In this document: positions 1 to 8,845 of the stretch, in pieces
How positions within the stretch are numbered: the stretch's first letter is position 1
How the letters are laid out: every line of letters begins with the position of its first letter
NCBI GenBank assembly: GCA_016415585.1
Contig: CP066552.1
Span: forward strand, 4,154,001-4,218,000
From: Pectobacterium carotovorum
GTDB taxonomy: Bacteria > Pseudomonadota > Gammaproteobacteria > Enterobacterales > Enterobacteriaceae
Direction of reading: 5' to 3'
DNA length: 64,000 nucleotides
Made by a program: the position numbers and the translations under genes
The notes under the pieces: generated by a model
The model's input: only the letters and a program-made list of their open reading frames with translations
The model's database searches: none
Told to the model about the DNA's origin: nothing

Positions 1-153
1 GACGGACGTCCAGCAAGGTGGAGCGCTTCTGGGTGTATCGTAGTAATTTTTTCTACGCCTGCCCCCTACTTTTGCTCTCCCCCTGTGCCAAGGCTGATTA
101 ATGGAATGCTGTTTACTGAAAACAGCCTACCCCCTGACACGAGGTTTTTTGAC
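1..153 (+). promoter_or_regulatory. lysine riboswitch (L box), 3' part and lysC leader
   Basis: The window opens inside the lysC leader. Bases around 17-35 (GGTGGAGCGCTTCTGGGTG) match the 3' end of the lysine aptamer of the E. coli lysC leader, and TGTGCCAAGGCTG near 87-99 and CCCCTGACACGAGG just before the start match its expression platform. In E. coli, lysine binding to this RNA shuts down lysC expression by masking the ribosome site. Most of the aptamer lies upstream of the window, so its binding core cannot be checked here. Confidence 0.8.
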
Positions 154-1530
154 ATGTCTGCAATTGAAGTATCCGCAAACGCGAACTCTACCGTTATTGC
201 CAAATTTGGCGGCACCAGCGTGGCGGACTTTGACGCCATGAATCGCAGTGCCGATGTGGTGTTATCCAACCCGAATGTGCGCGTTGTGGTGCTGTCGGCG
301 TCGGCAGGTATCACCAATTTACTGGTCGCGCTCGCGGAAGGTCAAACGCCCGAAACGCGTGCCGAGCATCTGGCGAAAATCCGCCAAATCCAATACGCCA
401 TCATCGACAAACTGACCAACCAAAGCGTGATTCGCGATGAGATTGATCGCATGCTGGACAGCGTCACCACGCTGTCTGAAGCGGCGGCACTCGCAACATC
501 TAACGCCCTGACCGATGAACTGGTCAGCCACGGCGAACTCATGTCTACCCTGCTGTTTGTCGAGATTCTGCGCCAGCGTGATGTTGTAGCTGAGTGGTTT
601 GATGTACGCAAGATCATGCGTACCGACGATCACTTTGGCCGTGCACAGCCAGACTTCGAGGTTTTAGGTGAACTGACTCGCAGCCAGTTACAGCCGCGTC
701 TTGATCAAGGTCTGGTGATCACTCAGGGCTTTATCGGCAGCGAAGCGAAAGGTCGCACGACCACGTTGGGTCGCGGCGGTAGCGATTATACGGCGGCACT
801 GCTGGGCGAAGCGCTCAACGTCAGCCGGATTGATATCTGGACCGATGTTCCAGGCATCTACACCACCGATCCACGCGTGGTGCCGACCGCAAAACGCATC
901 GACCAAATTATGTTTGAAGAAGCCGCCGAAATGGCGACATTTGGCGCGAAAGTCCTGCACCCAGCCACGCTGCTGCCTGCGGTGCGTAGCGATATTCCGG
1001 TGTTTGTTGGTTCAAGCAAAGATCCGGCCGCTGGCGGTACTCTGGTGTGCAATAAAACCGAAAACCCGCCGCTGTTCCGCGCACTGGCGCTGCGTCGTAA
1101 ACAAACGCTGCTTAAGCTGTATAGCCTGAACATGCTGCACGCACGCGGTTTTCTGGCCGAAGTGTTCAGCATTCTGGCGCGTCACAACATCTCCGTTGAC
1201 CTGATCACGACGTCAGAAGTCAACGTCGCGCTGACGCTCGACACAACCGGCTCCACCTCAACGGGCGACAGCCTGCTCTCCAGCGCCTTGCTGACCGAGC
1301 TGTCATCGCTGTGTCGGGTTGAGGTTGAAGAGAATCTGTCGCTGGTCGCACTGATCGGCAACAATCTGTCTCAGGCCTGTGGCGTCGGGAAGGAAGTATT
1401 TGGCGTACTGGAACCTTTCCGTATTCGCCTGATCTGCTACGGCGCCAGCAGCAACAACCTGTGCTTCTTGGTACCGGGAGACGACGCCGAGCGTGTGGTA
1501 CAGACACTGCACCGCAGCCTGTTCGAGTAG
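154..1530 (+). CDS. lysC: lysine-sensitive aspartokinase III
   Basis: Phosphorylates L-aspartate to aspartyl phosphate, the first step toward lysine, threonine and methionine, in the cytoplasm. The 458-residue product has the N-terminal kinase motif KFGGTSVAD (about residues 14-22), a central TTLGRGGSDYTAAL substrate/nucleotide motif, and two C-terminal ACT regions (from about residue 315) that bind lysine in this family. The frame is open further upstream, but ATG 154 is chosen because GAGG lies 10 bases before it and because the E. coli protein begins here. The leader carries the lysine riboswitch, so feedback acts on both enzyme and mRNA. A structured repeat follows 49 bases after the stop. 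Confidence 0.97.
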   Translation: MSAIEVSANANSTVIAKFGGTSVADFDAMNRSADVVLSNPNVRVVVLSASAGITNLLVALAEGQTPETRAEHLAKIRQIQYAIIDKLTNQSVIRDEIDRMLDSVTTLSEAAALATSNALTDELVSHGELMSTLLFVEILRQRDVVAEWFDVRKIMRTDDHFGRAQPDFEVLGELTRSQLQPRLDQGLVITQGFIGSEAKGRTTTLGRGGSDYTAALLGEALNVSRIDIWTDVPGIYTTDPRVVPTAKRIDQIMFEEAAEMATFGAKVLHPATLLPAVRSDIPVFVGSSKDPAAGGTLVCNKTENPPLFRALALRRKQTLLKLYSLNMLHARGFLAEVFSILARHNISVDLITTSEVNVALTLDTTGSTSTGDSLLSSALLTELSSLCRVEVEENLSLVALIGNNLSQACGVGKEVFGVLEPFRIRLICYGASSNNLCFLVPGDDAERVVQTLHRSLFE

Positions 1531-1578
1531 ATTCACGACGTCTAGTCGGTCTCCTCGTCATATTTTATGGGGACGCGA

Positions 1579-1839
1579 TTTTGCCGTTATCCGGCGTAAA
1601 AAATTATGCTGAGGAGATAGCAGGCTTAGGATGAGCCGCATGGACGCGGCGAAAGCTTTCGCCACGCCGGGAGCGTGTCGCAAGCGGTCCGTTAAGCCTG
1701 ATATCGACGAAGGCACCGCGCCAGCGGCATAATTCCCGCCAAAAGCCTGGGGTCTCGGGGCGAGCGGCGTTTGAGCCGTCCCGAGTCGGGCGCGTGCTAC
1801 AAGGTAGCATGAAAATGGCAGCATTATCGCGCACGAAAC
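1579..1839 (+). repeat. structured intergenic repeat, copy A
   Basis: A roughly 260-bp element that also occurs at 14093-14349 (minus strand, close relative) and 8846-9099 (diverged). Edges are set by shared TTTTG at the left and GCACGAAAC at the right. Hairpins read in this copy: outer stem CAGGCTT 1621-1627 with AAGCCTG 1694-1700; GCCGC 1635-1639 with GCGGC 1646-1650; CTTTCGCCACGC 1656-1667 with GCGTGTCGCAAG 1673-1684; CTCGGGGCG 1754-1762 with CGTCCCGAG 1777-1785; TGCTAC 1795-1800 with GTAGCA 1804-1809. There is no convincing ORF. It fills the gap between the convergent genes lysC and yjbB. I do not know a name for the family. Confidence 0.85.
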
Positions 1840-1896
1840 TATCTCTCAGTCAGCATAAAAATAGACTGCTGTGTCCAGTGAAACCCCACAAAGGGG

Positions 1897-3543
1897 TCAC
1901 AACGTCAGCGGTGACTCTTCGCGTTCCTCTTCCCCATCCTGTTGCACAATCAAGACGTTATACGCTACTGCACAGAACAGTGAATTCAGTCGGTTCATGT
2001 CTCCAAGCAAGCTCAAATGAAGCGAACTGGTTTCCAGACTCTGTACGTTGTGCTGATGTAAACGATCGACATGCGCATGCGCATAACGGCGGTTCATAAT
2101 ACGGAAGCGATGTTTGGCACGGCGCAGACGTTTAGCACTGGTGACATCCTCAGACAAGAAAACCGACAACCCCAGACGCAGATTCGCCAGCAGCTGTTCA
2201 TGCAGGTGGTTCAACTCTTCCAGCCCCTGCGCGGAAAACGCCATGCGTACGCCAGAGGAATGATTGGCAATGTCATCTGCCATGCGTTCGATAATGTCTC
2301 CCGCCTGTTCCAGATTCAGCGCCACCTCGATCACCTCAGCCCAACGCCGAGAATCCCGCTCATCCAATCCGTCTTTCTGAATCTGCGCCAGATAGAGCTT
2401 AATCGCGGTGTAAAGGATATCGACATCATCATCAAGTCGACGAATCTCCCGCCGCTGCATAGGGTCGCCCTGCAAGACTTCGCGGTACAAACGCAGCATT
2501 TGCTCCAGCACATCGCCAATGCGCAGCGTTTCTCGTGCAGCATTGGTCAGCGCCAGCGCTGGCGTGTCCAGCGAGCTGGTGTCCAGATGACGCGGTTTCA
2601 TCTGGAGATCGACCTGCGGCGAGTCAGCAATCATCACGCAGGACAGCCGCGCCACCACGCCGGTAAGCGGGATCAGCAGCAAGCAACGAATCAGGTTGTA
2701 GAACAGATGAAAGTAGATCACCAGCTCTTCGGCACCCAACGGAATACGTGTCAGCCAGCGCGACAGCGGTTCAACCAGCGGCAGCACAACCAAACAGCCG
2801 ATCAGCTTGAACAGCATACTGCCGAGCGCGACGCGTCGGCCTGCCGCATTCTGCGTCGAGGTGCTCATCATCGTCAGTAATCCGCTGCCCAGATTGGCAC
2901 CAATGACCAAGCACATCGCCACTTCCAGCGAGATCACACCGCTTGCCGTCAAGGTTGCCGTCAGCAGCACGGCTGCCAGACTGGAATAGGTGATCACTGC
3001 AAACAGCGCACCAGCCAGTGCATCCAGCATGACGTCGCCCGTCAACGAGGAAAACAGCACTTTCACGCCAGACGTTTGCGTGATCGGGGCCGCAGCCACG
3101 ACAATCATTTCCAGCGCCAGCAAAATCAGCCCGAGCCCAATCGCCACGCGACCAACCTGACCAACTCGCGTCTGCTTACGGCTGAGGAAAAATATCACGC
3201 CCAGAAAAATCAGCAGCGGAGAAAGCCAGGAGAGATCGAACGTCAGAATTCGCACCATCAGTGCCGTACCGACATCAGCCCCGAGAATAATCACCAACGC
3301 TGGTGTTAATGCCACCAGCCCCTGTGAGACAAAAGAGGTGGTCAGCAACGCGGTCGCATTGCTGCTCTGCACCAGCGCAGTGACGCCAATACCAGCCATA
3401 AAAGCCAACGGTTTTTTCTCAACGCTATCGCTGAGAACGCGCCGTAGCTGGGTACCATAAACCCGCATGATGCCGCTACGGACAATGTGAGTGCCCCACA
3501 CCAGTAACGCAATCGCAGAGAGGAGATTCAGCAGTGTTAACAA
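1897..3543 (-). CDS. yjbB: Na/Pi cotransporter family protein YjbB
   Basis: Inner-membrane protein of the PNaS family; E. coli YjbB exports phosphate. The N-terminal half is a hydrophobic Na/Pi-cotransporter domain with the repeated QSSNAT and SYSSLAAVLLTATL signatures. The C-terminal 200 residues form a soluble PhoU-like helical domain ending in the RLRRAKHRFRIMNRRYAHAH region. I choose TTG at 3543, giving 548 residues, because GGAGG lies 10 bases upstream and the E. coli protein starts at the same point (LTLL). The frame stays open to 3672, but that extension is not conserved. In E. coli this gene also lies between metH and lysC. Confidence 0.92.
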   Translation of the reverse strand: MLTLLNLLSAIALLVWGTHIVRSGIMRVYGTQLRRVLSDSVEKKPLAFMAGIGVTALVQSSNATALLTTSFVSQGLVALTPALVIILGADVGTALMVRILTFDLSWLSPLLIFLGVIFFLSRKQTRVGQVGRVAIGLGLILLALEMIVVAAAPITQTSGVKVLFSSLTGDVMLDALAGALFAVITYSSLAAVLLTATLTASGVISLEVAMCLVIGANLGSGLLTMMSTSTQNAAGRRVALGSMLFKLIGCLVVLPLVEPLSRWLTRIPLGAEELVIYFHLFYNLIRCLLLIPLTGVVARLSCVMIADSPQVDLQMKPRHLDTSSLDTPALALTNAARETLRIGDVLEQMLRLYREVLQGDPMQRREIRRLDDDVDILYTAIKLYLAQIQKDGLDERDSRRWAEVIEVALNLEQAGDIIERMADDIANHSSGVRMAFSAQGLEELNHLHEQLLANLRLGLSVFLSEDVTSAKRLRRAKHRFRIMNRRYAHAHVDRLHQHNVQSLETSSLHLSLLGDMNRLNSLFCAVAYNVLIVQQDGEEEREESPLTL

Positions 3544-3766
3544 AAAGTCCGCGCCTCCAATTAAGCCATATGTTGATAGATACAATGTGTTGATGACGTA
3601 ATGAACAGCTATCTTACCAGATGTTGACTGACTGTACTGCGAGGCAGGCCGCACCAAAGAAAAATCATCCAATAATCAATTAATGATAAAAATTAATTAA
3701 CTGACAATTTAAAAAAAACAGAATCCAAATCAATAAGCCAACGATTTCACCTCACACCTTTCCTGG

Positions 3767-3796
3767 TTAACGCTATGCTCTTTTTATCCCTATAAT
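3767..3796 (+). promoter_or_regulatory. possible promoter of the DASS transporter gene
   Basis: TATAAT at 3791-3796 preceded by TTAACG at 3767-3772 with an 18-base spacer, about 52 bases before the start codon. The -10 is perfect and the -35 weak. The rest of the AT-rich gap between the divergent yjbB and transporter genes (3544-3848) shows no ORF or repeat that I can support. Confidence 0.4.
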
Positions 3797-3848
3797 TCTT
3801 ATGGGTTATGTCCCCGTAAAATTTTTTCGCTCCAAGTAAGGAAAATGG

Positions 3849-5303
3849 ATGAAAACAAAAACTTCATATGGACTGAACTGGTTCCCGCTGATCGTTATTC
3901 TTGCCATCGCCGCTTTTTTTTGGCAAATGGAACCCCCGACAGGCTTAAATCCCGCAGCTTGGCACTCTGCCGTCATTTTCGTGGCAACGATCGTGTGTAT
4001 TGTCGCTAACGTACTCCCAATTGGAGCTATCGGCATTATCAGCATCACGCTCTTTGCGCTGACCTACGCCGCGGGGGATAAAACGGCCAGCGGCGCGATA
4101 CAAACCGCACTCAGCGATCTGAACAGCTCGCTGATCTGGCTAATTGTTGTTGCCTTCATGATCGCACGCGGTTTTATCAAAACAGGGCTGGGTCGCCGCA
4201 TCGCCTTGCAGATGATCCGCATGTTGGGAAAACGCACGCTGGGTCTGGCTTACGGGTTAGCCTTTGCCGATCTGGTGCTTTCTCCCGCGATGCCAAGCAA
4301 TACCGCACGCTGTGGCGGGATTATTTATCCCATTGCCGATTCGCTGTCACGCAGCTTCGATTCCAAACCAGAAGACGCGTCACGCAGTAAAATCGGCACC
4401 TTTCTGATCACTTGTATCGGTAACGTTAACGATGTGACGGCGGCGATGTTTATGACCGCCTACACCGGCAACCTGCTAGCGGTGAAACTGGCAGCCAACG
4501 CAGGCGTGACGATTACCTGGGGAAGCTGGTTTCTGGCAGCGCTCGTCCCCTGCTTAATCTCTCTGGCGGTCGTCCCGCTGCTCGTCTACTGGCTGACCAA
4601 GCCAGAAATTCGCCATACGCCGGATGCCCCAAAACTGGCCGTCGCCGAACTGACAAAGATGGGCAGCATGAGCCGTGGTGAATGGCTGATGGCGTTCACT
4701 GTTATCCTGCTACTGGTGCTGTGGATTTTTGGCGACCGCTTAGGTGTGGATGCGACAACGGCCTCGTTCGTCGGGCTTTCCTTCCTGCTGTTAACCGGCG
4801 TACTAAGCTGGGAAGACGTGAAGAGCGAGAAAGGGGCATGGGATACGTTGATTTGGTTCGCCGCCCTATTGATGATGGCAAATCAGTTGAAAAAGCTCGG
4901 CTTCACCAACTGGTTTGGCGATCTCATCGGCAGCAACATCGGTCATTTAATGCAGGGAACCAGCTGGGTATTGGTCCTGTTACTACTGAATGCCGCCTAT
5001 TTCTACACTCACTATTTCTTCGCCAGCGGCAACGCGCAGATCGCCGCGCTTTTTGCCGTGTTCCTCGGTGTCGGGATCAACCTGAATATTCCAGCGGTGC
5101 CAATGGCGTTCATGCTGGCGTTTACCAGCAGCCTGTACTGTTCACTGACGCAATATACGCACGCGCGTGGCCCAATCCTGTTCGGCGCGGGCTACGTGCC
5201 CACCGCCGTCTGGTGGCGCACCGGTTTCGTCGTCAGTCTGGTGAATCAGGCGATTTTCATGAGCGCAGGCCTATTGTGGTGGAAAGCGATTGGCCTGTAT
5301 TGA
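3849..5303 (+). CDS. DASS-family anion permease (CitT/TtdT-like)
   Basis: Predicted inner-membrane carrier of the divalent anion:Na+ symporter family, which moves di- and tricarboxylates such as citrate, succinate or tartrate. The 484-residue product is hydrophobic throughout, with about 12 membrane segments. It carries the family SNTARCGG motif near residue 150 and a second loop motif SGNAQIAALF near residue 395. It aligns along its length with E. coli CitT, though the substrate cannot be told from sequence. The start has AAGG 8-11 bases upstream. It stands alone, divergent from yjbB, and a bidirectional terminator follows. E. coli has no gene at this position, so it belongs to a lineage-specific block. 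Confidence 0.85.
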   Translation: MKTKTSYGLNWFPLIVILAIAAFFWQMEPPTGLNPAAWHSAVIFVATIVCIVANVLPIGAIGIISITLFALTYAAGDKTASGAIQTALSDLNSSLIWLIVVAFMIARGFIKTGLGRRIALQMIRMLGKRTLGLAYGLAFADLVLSPAMPSNTARCGGIIYPIADSLSRSFDSKPEDASRSKIGTFLITCIGNVNDVTAAMFMTAYTGNLLAVKLAANAGVTITWGSWFLAALVPCLISLAVVPLLVYWLTKPEIRHTPDAPKLAVAELTKMGSMSRGEWLMAFTVILLLVLWIFGDRLGVDATTASFVGLSFLLLTGVLSWEDVKSEKGAWDTLIWFAALLMMANQLKKLGFTNWFGDLIGSNIGHLMQGTSWVLVLLLLNAAYFYTHYFFASGNAQIAALFAVFLGVGINLNIPAVPMAFMLAFTSSLYCSLTQYTHARGPILFGAGYVPTAVWWRTGFVVSLVNQAIFMSAGLLWWKAIGLY

Positions 5304-5324
5304 TCGTTAGCTCACATAAGATGT

Positions 5325-5352
5325 GAAAAAGCTGGGTTACCCCGGCTTTTTC
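5325..5352. terminator. bidirectional terminator
   Basis: GAAAAAGC (5325-5332) pairs with GCTTTTTC (5345-5352), with an inner GGG/CCC stem. The A and T runs on both arms let it end both the DASS transporter (plus) and the receptor gene (minus), which converge here. Confidence 0.85.
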
Positions 5353-5376
5353 ATTTCATTGCCGCAACACGCGCGA

Positions 5377-7479
5377 TCAGAACGAATAAGAGACGCTGCC
5401 GACGACACTGCGCTCTGCACCGAAGTAGCAGAACTCCAGCGAGTTACAGGCCGCTACGTAGCGTTTGTCAGTCAGGTTGTTGACGTTAAGCTGCGCACTT
5501 AGCCCTTTCAGACCGACCTTCGAGAGATCGTACCCCACCGCTATATCCACCAGCGTATAAGAAGGCAGCGTGTGAGTATTGGCACGATCGGAAGTCACAC
5601 CGTTCACGTAACGCACGCCAGAACCAAGCGTCAGACCGTCCAGCGGACCGCTTTTAACATCATAGCTGGCCCAGGCGCTGGCCTGATTGCGCGGCGCGTA
5701 CACCGCACGTTTTCCTTGCTCGGCTACGCTGCTTTTCTTATAGCGAATATCCGTATAGGTATAGGCCGCTTGCAGACGCAGATTGTCGGTAATATGGCTC
5801 ACAGCCTCCAGTTCCACCCCTTCAGATTCGATTTCACCCACGGAGCGATAAGGATCGTTAGGCTGAACTTTCGTCGCCACATTCTTCTGGTTAATACGGA
5901 ATACCGACAGGCTGTATTGATCCTGAGAACCTTCAGGCTGATATTTCATCCCGGCTTCCCACTGCTTGCCTTTCATCGGTTCCAGCACGTTGCCGTTATC
6001 ATCGGCGAAGCTGGTTGGCGTAAAGGCCGTGGAATAGCTGACATACGGCGCAAGGCCATTATCAAATAGGTAGAGTAAGGCGGCGCGCGAGCTAAAGTTG
6101 TTTTTATCCAACTCACTGTGTGTGCCGTTGGTATGGTTAACGTGGGTCACTTTCACCCGATCGTGGCGACCGCCCAGCGTTAAGCGCCAACGTTCCCAGC
6201 TCATTTGATCCTGCATATAGATGCCCGTCTGTTGCAGCTTGTGCTTTTCCAGCGTGCCGGACATGGCCGTTGGGCCAGAACCGTAGACAGGGTTAAACGC
6301 ATCGATCGCAGGGAAAGAACCCGAAGGCCAGTCCACATTATTATTACGCTGCTGATAGTCGATTCCCACCAGCAGACGGTGGTTCACCGCACCGGTATCC
6401 ACGCTGCCATCGAGCTGATTATCTAACGTTAACGCAGACAGCGACTCGCGGGAACCCGAGTAATAACGGGTCAACGTGTCGGCGTTAGGCTGCGTCCAAC
6501 CATAGGCGTAAACCTGATCCAAATGCACTTTGGTACGCAGATAACGCACTTTTTGACGTACAGCCCAGCCGCTATCAAAACCATGTTCAAAGTTGTATCC
6601 CACCATGTTTTGCTTACGGTCGTATTTCTCATAATTCTCTTCCCCTTCATAGAAGGTGTTTGAGATTTTCTGCCCGTTATGCGCCACCACGGTGCCTTCA
6701 TACGGTAAACCTGAATGGCTACCGCCCTCAGGATCGCGTTGCAGGTAAGCCATAAATTCCAGACGGGTTTTGTCGGAAATCCGCCACAGCAGGCTAGGCG
6801 CAATCGCATAGCGTTCTTCTTTCAGCGGCCCAAATTGCGTATCCGCCTCACGCACCATCCCGCCTAGGCGGAACGCAAAACGTTCGTCATCATCTAACGG
6901 TCCGGTAACGTCAAACGCCGCGCCACGCTGCGCATTATTGCCTGCGAACAGTTTGATCTGCCCGCTGCGATCGAACGACGGCTGACGGGAATTCAGCGCC
7001 ACAATCCCGCCCGGAGAAGAACGCCCGTAGAGTACGGACGCCGGGCCTCTGACCACTTCAATGCTGTCGAGGAACCAGGGATCGATAACCAGTGAGCTAT
7101 GGGAGTTGGTATCCCCCATCATCTTCAGCCCGTCGAGATAGACGTTATCAAGGCTGCCATCGGAAAAGCCGCGCAGTACCATGTAGTCAAAACGGTTGGA
7201 CGCGCCGATTTGGTTGTTATACACGCCCGGCGTATAACCGACCGCCTGACGAACGCTGGTCGCACCCTGCTCCTGAATCTGGTCGCGCGTAATGATAGAA
7301 ACGGCCTGAGGAGTCTCAATATCGGGCGTTTCCAGCTTGGTTGCACCACGTTGTGTTTGAGACGTCACGACTAGCGTCTCGCCCTGAGAGGAAGAGGGCG
7401 TATCCTGCGCGAGTGCCGACACCGTAAATCCACTGGTGAAACAGCTAACCACCAGCGCCAGCCGCGTTTTTCTGAACAT
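5377..7479 (-). CDS. TonB-dependent siderophore receptor (FhuA/FoxA type)
   Basis: Outer-membrane gated barrel that imports ferric siderophores using TonB energy. The 700-residue precursor has a signal peptide (MFRKTRLAL... cut near SALAQ), a TonB-box-like ETLVVTS near residue 32, and a plug domain with IQEQGATSVRQAVGYTPGV and the VVRGPASVLYGRSSPGG motif. A 22-strand barrel follows, with a late cysteine pair (AACNSLEFCYFG) and terminal Phe for barrel insertion. It most resembles hydroxamate receptors such as FoxA and FhuA; the ligand is inferred. ATG 7479 is preferred over GTG 7491 because GGAG lies 6 bases before it. A PchR-like activator gene and a Fur-like box lie upstream. Confidence 0.9.
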   Translation of the reverse strand: MFRKTRLALVVSCFTSGFTVSALAQDTPSSSQGETLVVTSQTQRGATKLETPDIETPQAVSIITRDQIQEQGATSVRQAVGYTPGVYNNQIGASNRFDYMVLRGFSDGSLDNVYLDGLKMMGDTNSHSSLVIDPWFLDSIEVVRGPASVLYGRSSPGGIVALNSRQPSFDRSGQIKLFAGNNAQRGAAFDVTGPLDDDERFAFRLGGMVREADTQFGPLKEERYAIAPSLLWRISDKTRLEFMAYLQRDPEGGSHSGLPYEGTVVAHNGQKISNTFYEGEENYEKYDRKQNMVGYNFEHGFDSGWAVRQKVRYLRTKVHLDQVYAYGWTQPNADTLTRYYSGSRESLSALTLDNQLDGSVDTGAVNHRLLVGIDYQQRNNNVDWPSGSFPAIDAFNPVYGSGPTAMSGTLEKHKLQQTGIYMQDQMSWERWRLTLGGRHDRVKVTHVNHTNGTHSELDKNNFSSRAALLYLFDNGLAPYVSYSTAFTPTSFADDNGNVLEPMKGKQWEAGMKYQPEGSQDQYSLSVFRINQKNVATKVQPNDPYRSVGEIESEGVELEAVSHITDNLRLQAAYTYTDIRYKKSSVAEQGKRAVYAPRNQASAWASYDVKSGPLDGLTLGSGVRYVNGVTSDRANTHTLPSYTLVDIAVGYDLSKVGLKGLSAQLNVNNLTDKRYVAACNSLEFCYFGAERSVVGSVSYSF

Positions 7480-7504
7480 GGGAATCTCCACAGACCTTAT
7501 TATT

Positions 7505-7523
7505 GTAAATAAGAATTATTACC
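7505..7523. promoter_or_regulatory. Fur-like box upstream of receptor gene
   Basis: TAAATAAGAATTATT (7506-7520) is an AT-rich imperfect palindrome resembling the Fur consensus, 26 bases before the receptor start. The same 15-mer lies upstream of bfd (51084-51098), which supports a shared iron-responsive site. Confidence 0.55.
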
Positions 7524-7683
7524 GTTTTCGGTCTGGCGATAGCTATGCGCAGTGACAGCTTACGTATGCGCAATGACAAAACGGGAACTCAGCGAGAAAA
7601 CCCCAGATGAGCGGCACTGCGGAAAAGTCAGGCGTAAAGGGTCAATGAGTTGATATGGATTGATGTTGATAAGGAAGGAAACG

Positions 7684-8640
7684 TTAGCTGACCATGCGTG
7701 CATCGCTCGGCGCCATACCGTAACGCCGCCGGAAAGCCGTGGCAAAGTTGGTCGCGTGCTGGTAGCCCGACATCCAGGCCGCCTGCTGAACGCTGTATCC
7801 CTGCACCAGATAGCGCCGGGCCAGTTCCAGCCGGCAGTCACGCAGGTAGTCAAAAACCGAATGACCATACGCCTGACGAAACTTGGTTCGCAGGCTACTG
7901 GTGCTCATCGCCGCCATCTGCGCCAGTTCATTGAGGGTGTACTCTTTTTCAGGCTGTTGCGCCAGAAGCCGACGAACGTTCTCCAGTCGATCCTGTTCGC
8001 CGGGCGGGGGCAATACGCGCCGTTCTCCCCCACGTTGCCCGAATGACAGGCCTTGCCCTAGCAACTGTAGCATCACACCTTCCAGCATCAGTTGGCGCGA
8101 TAATCCCGACACGGTGTTTTCCAGCGCGTGCTGTAGCCCAGATAATAAATAGCCGGGAACCTGCCATAAAAACGTCGGATTACCGCCCTGTTCCCACTCG
8201 CTCAGCAGCGAGCCCAACAGCGGCTCCAAAGCGAAAGTGGTGGGGAAGATACCCAGCGACACGGTACGAAGGTGACAGTCCGCAAGGTGGCTGGCGTTCA
8301 TGACTAATGGGTCACCCAGTCGGGTGCTGAATGCCATACCTGAACGCACAACAAATTCCTTGCTGTTCAGACGCAGCGCGACGCGACCTTCCAGCACCAC
8401 CAGCGTATAGAACGGACAGCAGTGCAAAGACGTCGATTCGTAAGGCTGCAACACACGCACGTTGGAATTTGTCAGGCAAATCCCAGAGGACAGCGTCATC
8501 TCTTCGACATCGCCCTGCACCACGATACGCTTTTCTTTCGCGCGCTCACGACAGGACGACAGCTGCGGGAAGTGGTAATCAATCCCGTAACGTTCACCGA
8601 TATCGAAGAAATCCTCAATGGAAAAGAGTCGTTTTAGCAT
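7684..8640 (-). CDS. AraC-family regulator, PchR-like
   Basis: Predicted DNA-binding activator. The 318-residue product has an N-terminal ligand-sensing region with a LNSKEFVVRSGMAFSTRLGDP stretch as in PchR-type siderophore regulators. The C-terminal double helix-turn-helix runs from about residue 220, with YTLNELAQMAAMSTSSLRTKFRQ, then DYLRDCRLELARRYL and ATNFATAFRRRYGMAPSD. It lies upstream of and in the same direction as the TonB receptor, about 200 bases away, so by analogy with pchR-fptA it probably activates the receptor gene when the siderophore is present. A good Fur box lies upstream. The ribosome site before ATG 8640 is weak, so the exact start is less certain. Confidence 0.85.
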   Translation of the reverse strand: MLKRLFSIEDFFDIGERYGIDYHFPQLSSCRERAKEKRIVVQGDVEEMTLSSGICLTNSNVRVLQPYESTSLHCCPFYTLVVLEGRVALRLNSKEFVVRSGMAFSTRLGDPLVMNASHLADCHLRTVSLGIFPTTFALEPLLGSLLSEWEQGGNPTFLWQVPGYLLSGLQHALENTVSGLSRQLMLEGVMLQLLGQGLSFGQRGGERRVLPPPGEQDRLENVRRLLAQQPEKEYTLNELAQMAAMSTSSLRTKFRQAYGHSVFDYLRDCRLELARRYLVQGYSVQQAAWMSGYQHATNFATAFRRRYGMAPSDARMVS

Positions 8641-8781
8641 GAGCGGGAAGATACCCTCATCCTGTTTAACGCCCAGAATCAGGCCTGCGGTTAGTGGAAA
8701 TGCGTGGAATGAAAACAGAACAGCGCTTTCTGCTTAATTGATGCTCACCTTACCATTACCATGAAATCGCATCAATAAGAC

Positions 8782-8798
8782 TGATAACTATTCTCATT
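8782..8798. promoter_or_regulatory. Fur box upstream of AraC-family gene
   Basis: TGATAACTATTCTCATT at 8782-8798 is a close match to Fur boxes of the GATAAT-n-ATTCTCATT type. It sits about 140 bases before the regulator gene. Iron repression of the regulator would also lower receptor expression. Confidence 0.65.
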
Positions 8799-8845
8799 GA
8801 AATACATTCTAAATCCTGAACACCTTAGTTAGCGTAGGGAAGGTT

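Noticed and set aside
2071..2880. Plus-strand open frame of 269 codons inside yjbB
   Set aside because: Antisense to a conserved membrane protein; the translation is Gln/His/Arg-rich without hydrophobic core or motif.
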